64,000 nt of DNA from Microbispora hainanensis (GCF_036186745.1 NZ_CP108086.1:7378001-7442000), one strand, 5' to 3'; numbered from the stretch's first letter, positions 26,009 to 39,301 are shown. Numbers and translations are program-made. The notes: generated from the sequence alone by a model not told the origin.

Positions 26009-27046
26009 TCAGTCGGCGGGCGCGGCGGCCGGCTGCGCGGGTGCCGCGGCCGCGTCGCCGGAGGGGGCGTTCTCGGGGAAGTGGCAGGCCACCTCGTGCC
26101 CGGGAGCGAGCGCCACCAGCGGCGGCTCGACCTGCTTGCAGATCTCCTGCGCCTTCCAGCAGCGGGTGTGGAACCGGCAGGCGGGCGGCGGGTTGAGCGG
26201 GGACGGAACGTCGCCCTGCAGCCGGATGCGCTCCCGCTCCGTGCGCCGCTTCGGGTCCGGGATCGGGACCGCCGACAGCAGCGCGTTGGTGTACGGGTGC
26301 ATCGGCGACTCGTAGAGGCCCTTGCGGTCGGCGATCTCGACGATCTTGCCGAGATACATCACCGCGACGCGGTCGCTGATGTGCCGCACCACCGACAGGT
26401 CGTGCGCGATCACCACGTAGGTGAGGTCGAGCTCCTTCTGCAGGTCCTCAAGCAGGTTGACGACCTGGGCCTGGATCGACACGTCGAGCGCGGAGACCGG
26501 CTCGTCCGCGATGATCAGTTTGGGCTTGAGCGCGAGCGTCCTGGCGATGCCGATGCGCTGCCGCTGACCGCCGGAGAACTCGTGCGGGTAGCGGTTGTAG
26601 TGCTCGGGGTTGAGGCCGACCAGTTCGAGGATCTCCTGGACCGCCTTCTTGGTGCCCTGCTCGGTCTTGATGCCCTGGATCCGGAACGGCGCGCCGACGA
26701 TGGCGCCGACCGTGTGCCGGGGGTTGAGCGAGCTGTAGGGGTCCTGGAAGATCATCTGCACGTCCCGGCGCAGCGGCCGCAGCCGCCCCTGGGACATGTG
26801 GGTGATGTCGGCGCCCTCGAAGACGATCTTTCCGGCGGTCGGCTCGATCAGACGCGTGATGAGGCGTCCGCTGGTGCTCTTGCCGCATCCCGACTCGCCG
26901 ACCAGGCCGAGGGTCTCGCCCTTCTTCACGTCGAAGCTGATGCCGTCGACCGCCCTGACCGCGCCGACCTGCCGCTTGAGCAGGCCCTTCGTGACCGGGA
27001 AGTGCTTCTCCAGCCCCTGTACGGACAGCAAGGGCTCCTCGTTCAC
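26009..27046 (-). CDS. Peptide/nickel ABC transporter ATPase, DppF/OppF type
   Basis: 345-residue ATPase. Walker [10 protein letters not shown], signature LSGGQ-equivalent [15 protein letters not shown], Walker [13 protein letters not shown] and H-loop VIAHDLSVV are intact, and the oligopeptide-transporter C-terminal extension [19 protein letters not shown] is present. GTG 27046 overlaps the upstream gene stop (GTGA) and is the homology start. Last gene of the five-gene operon. Confidence 0.95.
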   Translation of the reverse strand: MNEEPLLSVQGLEKHFPVTKGLLKRQVGAVRAVDGISFDVKKGETLGLVGESGCGKSTSGRLITRLIEPTAGKIVFEGADITHMSQGRLRPLRRDVQMIFQDPYSSLNPRHTVGAIVGAPFRIQGIKTEQGTKKAVQEILELVGLNPEHYNRYPHEFSGGQRQRIGIARTLALKPKLIIADEPVSALDVSIQAQVVNLLEDLQKELDLTYVVIAHDLSVVRHISDRVAVMYLGKIVEIADRKGLYESPMHPYTNALLSAVPIPDPKRRTERERIRLQGDVPSPLNPPPACRFHTRCWKAQEICKQVEPPLVALAPGHEVACHFPENAPSGDAAAAPAQPAAAPAD

Positions 27047-28068
27047 GAAGCCTCCAGGTTCGGCTTGATCTCGTTCTCCCAGATGGCGCGCCGCCGCTCG
27101 CGCGGCAGGTGGCAGCGCACGAGGTGGCCGCCCTCGGTCTCCAGCAACTCGGGGACCTCCGCCTTGGCCCTTCCGCCCGTACGCTCCTCGAACACGCAGC
27201 GCGGGTGGAAGGCGCAGCCGGACGGCACGTTGATCAGCGAGGGCGGCGAGCCCTTGATCGGCATCAGCCGCTCGGTCGGCTCGCGGTCCAGGCGCGGCAT
27301 AGAGCCGAGCAGGCCCCACGTGTAGGGGTGCTCGGGCCGTTCGAAGATGTCGTCGGAGGTGCCGTATTCGACGCACTTGCCGCCGTACATCACGAGGATG
27401 TCGTCGGACAGCTCGGCGACGACGCCGAGGTCGTGCGTGATGATGATCAGCGCGGCGTTGAAGTCGCGCTGCAGGTCGCGCATCAGGTCGAGGATCTGCG
27501 CCTGCACGGTCACGTCGAGCGCGGTCGTCGGCTCGTCGGCGATCAGCAGCTCGGGGTCGCAGCTCAGCGCCATCGCGATCATGGCGCGCTGCCGCATGCC
27601 GCCGGAGAACTCGTGGGGATAGCTGTCCACGCGGCGCTCCGGCTGCGGGATGCCCACCCGGCCGAGCATGTCGATCGCGTGCTTGCGCGCGACCTTCTTG
27701 CTGACGTCGTTGTGGATGCGGTAGGCCTCGATGATCTGGTCGCCGACCGTGTAGAACGGGTGCATCGCCGACAGCGGATCCTGGAAGATCATCGCCATCT
27801 TCTTGCCGCGCAGCGCCCGCACGTGCTCCTGGCTGGCGCCGACGAGCTCCTCGCCGTCCAGCCAGATCTCACCGGAGATGCGGGCGCGCCCGCCCTTGTG
27901 CAGGCCGAGGATGCCGAGGCTGGTCACGCTCTTGCCGGAGCCGGACTCGCCGACGATGCCGAGCGTCTTGCCCCGCTCCAGGCTGAACGACAGCCCGTCG
28001 ACCGACTTGACCAGACCGTCGTCGGTCGGGAAGTGGATCCGCAGGTCCTTCAGTTCCAGGAAGCTCAT
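27043..28068 (-). CDS. Peptide/nickel ABC transporter ATPase, DppD/OppD type
   Basis: 341-residue ATPase with [10 protein letters not shown] Walker [17 protein letters not shown] signature, [12 protein letters not shown] Walker B and [10 protein letters not shown]-loop, and the C-terminal [12 protein letters not shown] domain. Start ATG 28068 overlaps the permease stop as ATGA. Works as heterodimer with the DppF-type subunit. Confidence 0.95.
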   Translation of the reverse strand: MSFLELKDLRIHFPTDDGLVKSVDGLSFSLERGKTLGIVGESGSGKSVTSLGILGLHKGGRARISGEIWLDGEELVGASQEHVRALRGKKMAMIFQDPLSAMHPFYTVGDQIIEAYRIHNDVSKKVARKHAIDMLGRVGIPQPERRVDSYPHEFSGGMRQRAMIAMALSCDPELLIADEPTTALDVTVQAQILDLMRDLQRDFNAALIIITHDLGVVAELSDDILVMYGGKCVEYGTSDDIFERPEHPYTWGLLGSMPRLDREPTERLMPIKGSPPSLINVPSGCAFHPRCVFEERTGGRAKAEVPELLETEGGHLVRCHLPRERRRAIWENEIKPNLEAS

Positions 28069-29084
28069 CCCAGCCTCACCCTCGGATCCACGACGGCGTA
28101 CAGGAGGTCGACGATCAGGTTCGCACAGACCACGAAGAACGCGGCGACCAGCGTCACGCCCATGACCTTGGGCAGGTCCTGGTTGGTGATCGCGTCGATC
28201 GCGTACTTGCCCATGCCGGGCAGCGAGTAGGTGCTCTCGGTGAGCACGGCGCCGCCGAGCAGCAGGCCGAGGTCGAGGCCGAAGATCGTGAGGATCGGGG
28301 TGAGCGCTCCGCGCAGGCCGTGTTTGATCACGACCCTCCGCTCGTTCAGGCCCTTGGCCCGTGCGGTGCGGATGTAGTCCTCGTTCATCGTCTCGAGCAT
28401 GCCCGCCCGGGTGAGCCGCGCGTATCCGGCGGCGTACAGGAAGGCCAGCGTGATCCACGGCAGGATCAGGTTGTAGGCCCACATCGCCGGGTTCTCGTCG
28501 AACGGCGTGAAGCTGCCGCCCGGGGCGGTGATGCGGAACGGATGACCGTAGCTGAAGATGACCAGCGAGACGATGCCGGTGAAGAAGATCGGCAGTGACA
28601 CGCCGGCCAGGGCGACGCCCATCGCGGCGCGGTCGAAGAAGCTGCCGCGTCTCAGCGCGGACAGCACGCCGGTCGCCACACCGGCTAACACCCAGATGAC
28701 GGCGGCCCCGATGGCCAGCGAGATCGTCACGGGCAGCCGGTCGAGCAGGTCGGGCCAGACAGGGAGCCGGGTGAGGAAGGAGTAGCCGAAGCAGGGCGCC
28801 GGGCAGTGCTCCACACCGGGGCCGTAGTCGTAGTCGGCGCCGGCGACGATGCCCTTGGCGAACCGCCCGTACTGCACGATCAGCGGATCGTTGAAGCCGA
28901 GCTTGTCGGCCGCGAGCTTGACCTCCTGCGCCGAGGCGGTGCGCCCCACGTAGCGCGCGGCCAGGCTCTCCGAGGTGGCGCCCGCCAGGCGGGGCACCAG
29001 GAAGAAGATGGCGAACGTGATGATGCTCACGATGGTGAGCATCACCACCGCCCAGATCAGCCGCCGGATGATGTATGTGACCAC
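28065..29084 (-). CDS. Peptide ABC transporter permease, DppB/OppB type
   Basis: 339 residues, six predicted transmembrane helices, N-terminal IIRRLIWAVVMLTIVSIITF motif and the EAA-loop region YARLTRAGMLETMNEDYIRTARAKGL that contacts the ATPases. A long periplasmic loop after helix 1 contains two Cys (EHCPAPCFG) that may pair. Separated from the upstream binding-protein gene by 90 bp holding a hairpin. Confidence 0.95.
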   Translation of the reverse strand: MVTYIIRRLIWAVVMLTIVSIITFAIFFLVPRLAGATSESLAARYVGRTASAQEVKLAADKLGFNDPLIVQYGRFAKGIVAGADYDYGPGVEHCPAPCFGYSFLTRLPVWPDLLDRLPVTISLAIGAAVIWVLAGVATGVLSALRRGSFFDRAAMGVALAGVSLPIFFTGIVSLVIFSYGHPFRITAPGGSFTPFDENPAMWAYNLILPWITLAFLYAAGYARLTRAGMLETMNEDYIRTARAKGLNERRVVIKHGLRGALTPILTIFGLDLGLLLGGAVLTESTYSLPGMGKYAIDAITNQDLPKVMGVTLVAAFFVVCANLIVDLLYAVVDPRVRLG

Positions 29085-29099
29085 AGTCCCCCCGGCTCC

Positions 29100-29127
29100 G
29101 GGGGCCGGCCCTGCCGGACCGGCCCCC
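29100..29127 (-). terminator. Intercistronic hairpin after the binding-protein gene
   Basis: Perfect 9-bp stem GGGGGCCGG (29100-29108) / CCGGCCCCC (29119-29127) with 10-nt loop between the substrate-binding protein gene and the DppB-type gene. In such operons a hairpin here usually makes the binding-protein mRNA more abundant than the rest by partial termination or 3'-end protection. Confidence 0.65.
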
Positions 29128-29174
29128 TTGCCGCGTTCACGCGTCTATCGGATCTGTCTGGTCTCGGCGGACGC

Positions 29175-30956
29175 TTACTTGACGCCCATGCCGAGGTAGT
29201 CGTACATGCCGTACGCGTCGTTGACGAAGACGTTCGTGGCGTTCTTGCTGCGCACGAGCAGGGTCTTCGTCCACACGTTCGGCAGGATGAAGGCGTCTTC
29301 CATGACCTTCTTGTCGATCTGGGTCCAGATCGCGTTGCGGGCGTTGGTGTCGGTCTCCAGCATCGCCTTGTCGATCAGCTTGTCGACCTCGGGGTCGCGG
29401 ACGCTGATGTTGGAGGAGCCGCCGGTGTCACGGATGACGCGGCTGTCGACGATCTGCTGCAGGAAGCCGAAGCCGTCGGGCCAGTCGGACTGCCAGCCGT
29501 TCATGGCCAGGCCGATCTTGTTGTCCTTGGCGTAGCCCGGCTTGCCGGCGTACAGGGCGAAGTAGTCGGCCTGCGGGAACGGCTTGAGCGTGAGCTTGAT
29601 GCCGACTCGGCCGAGGGACTGCTGCAGCGCCTCGGCGGCCGCCTTCTCCTTGGGCCGCTCGGCGCGGTAGGCGATGTTGGTCTCGAAGCCGTCAGGCTGG
29701 CCGCAGGCGGTCAGCGCCTCCTTGGCCTTGGTCAGGTCGCCCGTGTTGTCGGCGCCCGGCGGGTAGAGGTTGAAGTCCTCGTGGCCGGGGATGGCCGGCG
29801 GCAGCAGGCTGGTCGCGATCTGACCACCGGAGAACTCGCCGCCCCACGCGGTCTGCAGGGACACCTTGTCGGTGGCGTACTCGACGGCCTTGCGGCAGTC
29901 GATGTTGTCCAGCGGCGGGACGTTGCCGTTGATCGAGGTGTACCAGAGGCGGGTGCTCGTCGGGTTGTCCGAGTTCGCCTTCAGGGCGGGGTCGGACAGG
30001 ACCCGGCCGAGGGCCGCCGACTGGATGCCGATGCCCGCGACGTCGACGTCGAGGTCGCCGGCGAGGATCCGGTTGTCGATGTCGTCGGCGTTGACGTTGG
30101 TGGAGACCTCGTAGCCGTCAGGCAGAGCCTTGCGGTTCGGGTCGGTCGCCGGGTCCCACTGGTCGTTGCGGACGAGCGTGAAGCCCTTGCCGATCTCGTT
30201 CTTCTCGAACTTGTACGGCCCGGTGGCGATCACGTGCTCCTTGTACTTCGCACCGGTGTCCTTGTCCTTGGGGACCGGGATCGTGGCCGGAAGCTGGGCG
30301 AAGTAGTCGAAGTTGCTCAGCGGCTGCTTCAGGTGGAAGACGATCGTGTAGTCGTCGGGCGTCTCGATCGCGCTGTCGGTGTTGACGTCCTTCGACTTGT
30401 ACGCGCCCTTGTAGTCCTTGGGCCAGTTGAGGAAGTCGTTGAAGTAGGTGTACCCGTCGGGGAACACCTCCTTGTCGAACGACCGCTCCACGGCGTACTT
30501 CACGTCCTTGGACGTCACCGGGGTGCCGTCCTCGAACTTGATGCCCTTCTTGAGCTTGTACGTCCAGGTCTTGGCGTCGTCACTCGGCGTGCCCAGGCTC
30601 TCGGCGAGGTCGGGGACGAGCTCGTTGCCCTCCTTGCCCACGGCGGACTTGAACATCAGCAGCGAGCGGCCGTACAGGCGGATGAAGTTCCAGGAGTAGC
30701 CGTAGTAGGTGTCGCCCGGGTCGAGGGAGTCCCAGTCACCGCCGTTGGCGAACTTGAGGATGCCGCCCTTCTTGTCCGACGGGTTCACGATGCCCGTGAG
30801 GGCCGCGTTGAACTCGCCGGTCGCGGTGGCGCCGCCCGCGGCGTCGCCACCGGAGGACGACGACGACGTGCCGCTGCCCGAACCGCCGCCACAGGCGGCC
30901 ACGGCAAGGGCGAGCACGGCGCCGATGGCAGCCACACCCAGTCTTCTTCTTAGCAT
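29175..30956 (-). CDS. Extracellular solute-binding lipoprotein, family 5 (oligopeptide-binding)
   Basis: 593-residue SBP_bac_5 protein. Lipobox LAVAAC near residue 23 is followed by a Gly/Ser linker; the mature domain begins GGILKFANGGDWDSLDPGDTY and contains TWTYKLKKGIKFEDGTPVTSKDVKYAVER, the family signature. ATG 30956 has AAGGGG upstream. The same frame stays open upstream through the DppC gene, but that is a shadow. Ligand likely a peptide; nickel or other ligands cannot be excluded. Second gene of the operon, between two permease genes. Confidence 0.94.
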   Translation of the reverse strand: MLRRRLGVAAIGAVLALAVAACGGGSGSGTSSSSSGGDAAGGATATGEFNAALTGIVNPSDKKGGILKFANGGDWDSLDPGDTYYGYSWNFIRLYGRSLLMFKSAVGKEGNELVPDLAESLGTPSDDAKTWTYKLKKGIKFEDGTPVTSKDVKYAVERSFDKEVFPDGYTYFNDFLNWPKDYKGAYKSKDVNTDSAIETPDDYTIVFHLKQPLSNFDYFAQLPATIPVPKDKDTGAKYKEHVIATGPYKFEKNEIGKGFTLVRNDQWDPATDPNRKALPDGYEVSTNVNADDIDNRILAGDLDVDVAGIGIQSAALGRVLSDPALKANSDNPTSTRLWYTSINGNVPPLDNIDCRKAVEYATDKVSLQTAWGGEFSGGQIATSLLPPAIPGHEDFNLYPPGADNTGDLTKAKEALTACGQPDGFETNIAYRAERPKEKAAAEALQQSLGRVGIKLTLKPFPQADYFALYAGKPGYAKDNKIGLAMNGWQSDWPDGFGFLQQIVDSRVIRDTGGSSNISVRDPEVDKLIDKAMLETDTNARNAIWTQIDKKVMEDAFILPNVWTKTLLVRSKNATNVFVNDAYGMYDYLGMGVK

Positions 30957-31006
30957 TGCAAACCCCTTGGTGATAGGAGCCGGGGACTTTACGAGAAGGG
31001 AAGGGC

Positions 31007-31999
31007 TCAGCGGGCCTTCGGGTCGAGAGCGTCCCGCAGGCCGTCGCCGAACAGGTTGAACGCCAGGACCGTGATGAAGATCGCCATGCCGGGGAAGAAC
31101 ATGAAGTGCGGGATCGTGTAGAACCGCACCGCGTCCGACAGCATGCCGCCCCAGGTGGGGGTGGGCGGGCGCACGCCGACGCCGAGGAACGACAGCGCCG
31201 CCTCGAACAACACGTTCGTGGGGATCAGCAGAGTCGCGTAGACGAGGATCGGCGCGACCAGGTTCGGCAGCAGCTCGCGGAAGATGATGTACGGCCCGCG
31301 CGCCCCGAGGCTGCGCGCCGCGTCCACGAACTCCCGCTCGCGCAGCGACAGCGTCTGCCCCCGGATGATGCGCCCGATGTACGGCCAGTTGAAGAAGCCG
31401 ATGATGAACACCAGCAGCGAGACGCGCAGCGTGTCGCCGGTCAGGCCGAACGCCGTGTCGGGCACGATGCCGGCCAGCGCGATCGCGAAGACCAGCAGCG
31501 GGAAGGCCAGGAAGACGTCCATGGTCTTGCTGATGATCGAGTCGACCAGGCCGCCGAAGTAACCGGCGGTGACCCCGAGCAGGGTGCCGATGACCACCGA
31601 GAGCAGCGTGGCCAGGAAGGCGATGAGCAGCGAGATCCGCGCGCCGTACACGACGCGGCTGAAGATGTCGCGGCCGTTCACCGGCTCGATGCCGAACAGG
31701 TGGTCGAGGCTGATGCCGGTGCCCGTCTTGGGCGCCATCGTGGAGGAGTCGATGAGGTTGGAGTTGAACTGCGTCGGGTCCTGCCCGAACACCCCGACGA
31801 TCACCGGCGCGAAGACCGCGACCAGGATCAGGAAGATGACGATCAGACCACCGGCGAGGGCGACCTTGTCGCGCTTGAGCCGCATCCAGGCGATCTGACC
31901 GAGAGACCTGCCCTGGATCGCCTTGCCGCCCGAGGCGTCGACGACGGCCTCCGGCGCGGCCTCTGTGTCCCCACCGGTGACGTCCATCGGCGCGGTCAT
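31007..31999 (-). CDS. Peptide ABC transporter permease, DppC/OppC type
   Basis: 330 residues with N-terminal cytosolic extension, six transmembrane helices, and the EAA loop REREFVDAARSLGARGPYIIFRELLPN. AGGAGG lies 4-5 nt before ATG 31999. It is the promoter-proximal gene; the order C, binding protein, B, D, F differs from the usual binding protein, B, C, D, F. Confidence 0.94.
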   Translation of the reverse strand: MTAPMDVTGGDTEAAPEAVVDASGGKAIQGRSLGQIAWMRLKRDKVALAGGLIVIFLILVAVFAPVIVGVFGQDPTQFNSNLIDSSTMAPKTGTGISLDHLFGIEPVNGRDIFSRVVYGARISLLIAFLATLLSVVIGTLLGVTAGYFGGLVDSIISKTMDVFLAFPLLVFAIALAGIVPDTAFGLTGDTLRVSLLVFIIGFFNWPYIGRIIRGQTLSLREREFVDAARSLGARGPYIIFRELLPNLVAPILVYATLLIPTNVLFEAALSFLGVGVRPPTPTWGGMLSDAVRFYTIPHFMFFPGMAIFITVLAFNLFGDGLRDALDPKAR

Positions 32000-32126
32000 C
32001 GATCCTCCTTCGCCCTGCCCGAGCGCACCGCAACAGCGGTGACGGGCTCGGGATAGCCCGGGATCGATCCGGCGACGAAGTAGCTGCGGCCGCTTACGAC
32101 CTTGCCTCGCACGGCCATGTGGTGCA

Positions 32127-32231
32127 GGCCCCCTGGATCCCAGACGACATTGTCCGAAGGGGTCGCGTGGTGTGCGACCCCCGGAGGCAGAATCTATGGT
32201 CTGAGCTGGGCTGACCAGTCCCCAGGGGGCC
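32127..32231 (-). promoter_or_regulatory. Structured leader upstream of the peptide transporter operon
   Basis: An outer 10-bp inverted repeat GGCCCCCTGG (32127-32136) / CCAGGGGGCC (32222-32231) encloses an inner hairpin GGGGTCGC (32159-32166) / GCGACCCC (32174-32181). On the minus strand TAGATT (32198-32193) may be a -10. The structure lies 130-230 bp before dppC, in a 367-bp gap (32000-32366) with no gene. Could be an attenuator or operator; no known riboswitch was recognised. Confidence 0.4.
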
Positions 32232-32366
32232 GCTGTGGCTCAACTGTGATTCACGCGAAACTCATTCGTGTTGATCTTGAAGGGAATGTCCGCGTCCCGT
32301 TTCGATTATGTCGTGGAACTGTAACATTGCACTGGCCGGTAACTTCGTCTCACGATGTGAGATCGA

Positions 32367-32870
32367 TCAGCTGATCCCCCGGCGCTTGAGAATGTCCTCG
32401 ATGTCCGAGAAATCATCTGCTGCGGACTGTTCCACCTGTCGTGGTGCCGTCTTTCCGGTCTGTGCCGTTTTAGACGTGGCCGTCTTGGACGTTCCGGGCT
32501 CGGCGGAGCGTTCGGACGCCGCGGCGCCGCCACCCTGCTCCGGCCGTGCCGTACGGGCCCGGGACAGGGCGCGGCCGCGCAGCGTGCCGGAGACGACGAA
32601 AAGCAGCGCCGACAGACCGGCCAGGACCACCCCGGCCCAGACCGCGGGCGACAGGACCAGGCCGGTCACGAAACCCACCGCCGCCGCGCCGATGTTCCAG
32701 ATCGTCCGCAGCGCGCCGGTGAGATAGGCGGCCAGCGGCAGCAGTGACCAGGCGGTGGCGCGCAGGCCGGCGGTCACCCCCCGCCGCCGGAAGGCCAGGT
32801 AGCTGAGCCCGACGCCCACCGCGGTGAGGCCGGCGCACAGCGGCAGCCAGGCGATGTCGGTGAAATTCAT
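32367..32870 (-). CDS. Conserved actinobacterial membrane protein of unknown function
   Basis: 167 residues with three predicted transmembrane helices (about 5-25, 40-62, 72-95) and a charged cytosolic C-terminal tail that contains a Thr/Ser/Lys repeat (TSKTATSKTAQTGKTA) and ends in DDFSDIEDILKRRGIS. That final motif looks conserved in short actinobacterial membrane proteins near metH, from memory. No function assigned. Confidence 0.75.
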   Translation of the reverse strand: MNFTDIAWLPLCAGLTAVGVGLSYLAFRRRGVTAGLRATAWSLLPLAAYLTGALRTIWNIGAAAVGFVTGLVLSPAVWAGVVLAGLSALLFVVSGTLRGRALSRARTARPEQGGGAAASERSAEPGTSKTATSKTAQTGKTAPRQVEQSAADDFSDIEDILKRRGIS

Positions 32871-32938
32871 GAGGGCCCCCTCGATCCACGGCGTACCCCC
32901 ATCCTGGCACCCGCGCGACGATCATGCGGGGGTCCGCG

Positions 32939-33580
32939 TTACCGGATGAGCCCCCGCAGGAAATCGACGTCCACGTCGAGCAAAGAGGGCATCACGACCC
33001 GGCCCGGCGCCTGGGCGATCGGCAGGACGCCCGGCACGGCGACGACCCTGCACCCCGCGGCGGTGGCGGAGGCGACGCCGTTCGGCGAGTCCTCCAGCGC
33101 GACGCACCGCTCCGGGTCCACCGACAGCAGGCCGGCCGCGGTCAGGTAGGGCTCCGGGTGCGGCTTGGTGCAGGTGACGTCGTCGGCCGTCACGACGACC
33201 TCGAAGTGCTCCCGGCCGACGGCCTTGAGCACGGCGTCGGCGATGATCCGCAGCGACGAGGTGACAAGCGCGGTGCGCACCCCCTGGTCGCCGAGCCCCC
33301 GCAGCAGTTCGAGGGCTCCCGGCATGGGCTCGACGCCCCTCGACAGGCGGCTCTCCATCCCGTCGATCAGCCAGTCCCCCACGATCGCGGGATCGACATC
33401 GGCCTGCGTCAGCTCCAGCATGTACGCGACGGTGCGGTCCCAGGAGCCGCCCACGAGCTGTTCCTGGTGCTCCGGGCCCCAGTCACCGCCGAGGCGGGTG
33501 ACCACCTCGGTCTCGACCTCGAACCACACCCCTTCGGTGTCGACGAGCAATCCGTCCATGTCGAACAGCACGGCGTCCAC
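32939..33580 (-). CDS. HAD-superfamily hydrolase (beta-phosphoglucomutase-like)
   Basis: 213 residues. Motif I DMDGLLVDTEG, motif II TSS, Lys in TKPHPEPYL and motif IV ALEDSPNG are present, with an alpha-helical cap, so a small phosphatase or phosphomutase. GTG 33580 is where homology begins and follows a GGGGAAGGGG stretch. Located between the membrane protein and metH, all on the minus strand. Substrate unknown. Confidence 0.92.
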   Translation of the reverse strand: MDAVLFDMDGLLVDTEGVWFEVETEVVTRLGGDWGPEHQEQLVGGSWDRTVAYMLELTQADVDPAIVGDWLIDGMESRLSRGVEPMPGALELLRGLGDQGVRTALVTSSLRIIADAVLKAVGREHFEVVVTADDVTCTKPHPEPYLTAAGLLSVDPERCVALEDSPNGVASATAAGCRVVAVPGVLPIAQAPGRVVMPSLLDVDVDFLRGLIR

Positions 33581-33675
33581 GTGGCCCCTTCCCCCGGCGA
33601 GACCCCCGAAGAGGGGGGACCAACATGGTAAGGGGTGCCCGTGGACGCCCGTGCGGCCGGTCGGACGTTGAAGTG

Positions 33676-37140
<3,465 letters not shown>

Positions 37141-37360
37141 GGAGGCAAGCCTATCGGCCCCGACGGACGGAACATCGTCAGCGCGCGTGAAACGGGAATA
37201 GCGGTCGCGCGGGCGACGGCGGGCCCGTGTCCGCCCGGCGATCCGCCGCAGGTCAGCGCCACTACGACGGACCGGTGCCCGGCGGAGGTGACGTATGGGG
37301 GCCCTCACCGAATAGTCTTGGACTGAGCCATACTGCACAAGGCCAGTGAGGAGGCGGCGC

Positions 37361-38215
37361 GTGATCGAGTTCGAAGGGCTCCCCGAGCTCGTCGACCCGG
37401 TGCTGATCGCCGCGTTCGAGGGGTGGAACGACGCCGGCGAGGCGTCCAGTGGTGTGCTCGCGCACCTCGAATCCGAGTGGAAGGCCACCCCACTCGTCGA
37501 GCTGGACCCCGAGGACTACTACGACTTCCAGGTGACCCGGCCGGTGGTCGAGCTCGGCGACGGCGTGACCCGCTCCATCGTCTGGCCGACGACCCGGCTG
37601 CTGCTGGCGCGCCCGCCGGGCGCCAAGCGCGACGTGGTGCTGCTGCGCGGCATCGAGCCCAACATGCGGTGGCGGTCGTTCTGCGCCGAGATCGTCGGGC
37701 TCTGCCACGACCTCGGCATCGAGCTGGCCATCCTGCTCGGCGCGCTGCTCAACGACTCGCCGCACACCCGGCCGGTGCCGATCACCGGCTCGGTCAGCGA
37801 CCCCGGCATGGCCCGCGCGCTCAACCTGGAGCTGACCAAATACGAGGGCCCGACGGGCATCGTGGGCGTGCTGCAGCACACCCTCGGCACCGCCGGGCTG
37901 CGGACGGTGTCCCTGTGGGCGTCGGTCCCGCACTACGTCGCCCAGCCGCCCAACCCCAAGGCCACGCTGGCGCTGCTGCGCCGCATCGAGGACATGCTCG
38001 ACATCCCGATGCCGTACGGCGACCTCGCCGAGGAGGCGCGGGCCTGGGAGCACGGCGTGGACGAGCTGGCGGCCCAGGACAGCGAGGTGGCCGAATACGT
38101 GCGTGAGCTTGAAGAGCGCAAGGACGCGGCCGAGCTGCCCGAGGCCAGCGGCGACGCCATCGCGGCGGAGTTCGAGCGCTACCTGCGCCGCCGCGACCGC
38201 GGCACCGACCGCTGA
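37361..38215 (+). CDS. PAC2-family protein (proteasome assembly chaperone-like)
   Basis: 284 residues. The PAC2 fold signature is visible from VLIAAFEGWNDAGEASSG to GALLNDSPHTRPVPITG and SVPHYVAQPPNPKATLALL. Its bacterial role is not established, but M. tuberculosis Rv2125, also next to metH and near the proteasome genes, is the same family. GTG 37361 is chosen for GAGGAGG 6 nt upstream, rather than the in-frame GTG 37346. Divergent from metH. Confidence 0.92.
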   Translation: MIEFEGLPELVDPVLIAAFEGWNDAGEASSGVLAHLESEWKATPLVELDPEDYYDFQVTRPVVELGDGVTRSIVWPTTRLLLARPPGAKRDVVLLRGIEPNMRWRSFCAEIVGLCHDLGIELAILLGALLNDSPHTRPVPITGSVSDPGMARALNLELTKYEGPTGIVGVLQHTLGTAGLRTVSLWASVPHYVAQPPNPKATLALLRRIEDMLDIPMPYGDLAEEARAWEHGVDELAAQDSEVAEYVRELEERKDAAELPEASGDAIAAEFERYLRRRDRGTDR

Positions 38216-38288
38216 CCCCTGCGTCCGCTCCCTGTGTCGGACTCCTACGCCTGAGCCCTGGCTCCGGGCCCCGCGTCAGCCGATGTGG

Positions 38289-38328
38289 CCGGCCGGTCCC
38301 TCCGTTCGGGGGACGGCCGACCGGCCGG
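38289..38328. terminator. Bidirectional terminator hairpin between PAC2 gene and cysteine-synthase homologue
   Basis: 10-bp stem CCGGCCGGTC (38289-38298) / GACCGGCCGG (38319-38328), with a GTCCC/GGGAC inner pairing possible. It sits between convergent genes. Confidence 0.65.
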
Positions 38329-38365
38329 TTCGGCGTGATCAGGGCGGCCCTGGCGGCGGGATCGG

Positions 38366-39301
38366 TCAGGCCGGCCACCAGCTCAGGTAGCGCTCGCCGG
38401 TGTCCGGGAAGATCGTCACGACCGTCCGCCCCGACAGGTCCCGCCGGCGGGCGAGCGCGGCGCAGCCGTACGCCGCCGCGCCGGACGAGACCCCGACCAG
38501 CAGCCCGGTGGTGGCCGCGATGCGCCGGGTCATGGCGGCCGCCTCGCCGTCCGGCACGGTGATCACCTCGTCGATCAGCGTGACGTCGGTGACGGGGCTG
38601 ATGAAGCCGCCGTTGAGGCCGGGGATCCGGTGCGGCCCCGGGGCGCCTCCCGACAGCAGGGGCGAGCCCTCCGGCTCCACCGCGACGACGCGCAGCCCGG
38701 GGTTGCGCTCGCGCAGGTAGCGGGCGGTTCCGGTGAGCGTGCCGCCGGTCCCGACCCCGCACACCAGCACGTCGACCTGACCGCCGGTGGCGGCCCAGAT
38801 CTCCGGTCCGGTGGTCGTGTAGTGGGCCATGACGTTGGCGGGGTTCTCGTGCTGGCGGGCGTACCAGGACCCGGGGAGGGCGGCGTGCAGCTCCGTCGCC
38901 CGGTCCACGCAGCCCTGGAAGCCGAGGGTGTGGTCGGTGAACTCGACCCGCGCGCCCAGCATGCGCAGGGTCAGCGTGCGCTCCCGGGAGGCGTTGTCCG
39001 GCATCACGACCACGCACGGGTATCCCCGGCTGACCGCGAGCGCCGCCAGGGCGATGCCGGTGTTGCCGGAGGTCGACTCGATCACGGTGGCGCCGGGGGT
39101 CAGCGCCCCGGACGCCTCGGCCTCCTCGATCATGCGCAGCGCCACCCGGTCCTTGATGCTCGACAGCGGGTTGGCCGCCTCCAGCTTGGCGAGCACGGTG
39201 ACGTCCGGGGGCAGGCCGTCGAGGGAGAGCCGGAGCAGGGGCGTGTCGCCGATGAGGTCGTCGATCCTGGCCGCGATGTCGCCGCCGATCAGCGGGATCA
39301 T
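38366..39301 (-). CDS. Cysteine synthase-family PLP enzyme (O-acetylserine sulfhydrylase-like)
   Basis: 311-residue fold-type II PLP enzyme. The PLP lysine is in NPLSSIKDRVALRMI, the substrate-binding loop in ESTSGNTGIALA and the phosphate-cup glycine loop GVGTGGTLTG. It should add a nucleophile to O-acetylserine: sulfide for cysteine, or another group to give a beta-substituted alanine. It is the last gene of an operon that starts with a serine acetyltransferase domain and has two ATP-grasp ligases and an exporter, which argues for specialised metabolism over housekeeping cysteine synthesis. ATG 39301 overlaps the methyltransferase stop (ATGA). Confidence 0.92.
   Translation of the reverse strand: MIPLIGGDIAARIDDLIGDTPLLRLSLDGLPPDVTVLAKLEAANPLSSIKDRVALRMIEEAEASGALTPGATVIESTSGNTGIALAALAVSRGYPCVVVMPDNASRERTLTLRMLGARVEFTDHTLGFQGCVDRATELHAALPGSWYARQHENPANVMAHYTTTGPEIWAATGGQVDVLVCGVGTGGTLTGTARYLRERNPGLRVVAVEPEGSPLLSGGAPGPHRIPGLNGGFISPVTDVTLIDEVITVPDGEAAAMTRRIAATTGLLVGVSSGAAAYGCAALARRRDLSGRTVVTIFPDTGERYLSWWPA

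Noticed and set aside
29175-32033. Apparent fusion of the binding protein with upstream sequence
   Set aside because: The frame is open by chance through dppC, which is coded in another frame. The lipoprotein signal at 30956 marks the real start.
37141-37360. Possible cobalamin riboswitch before metH
   Set aside because: No convincing B12 box or supporting stems; a short gccact match alone is not enough.
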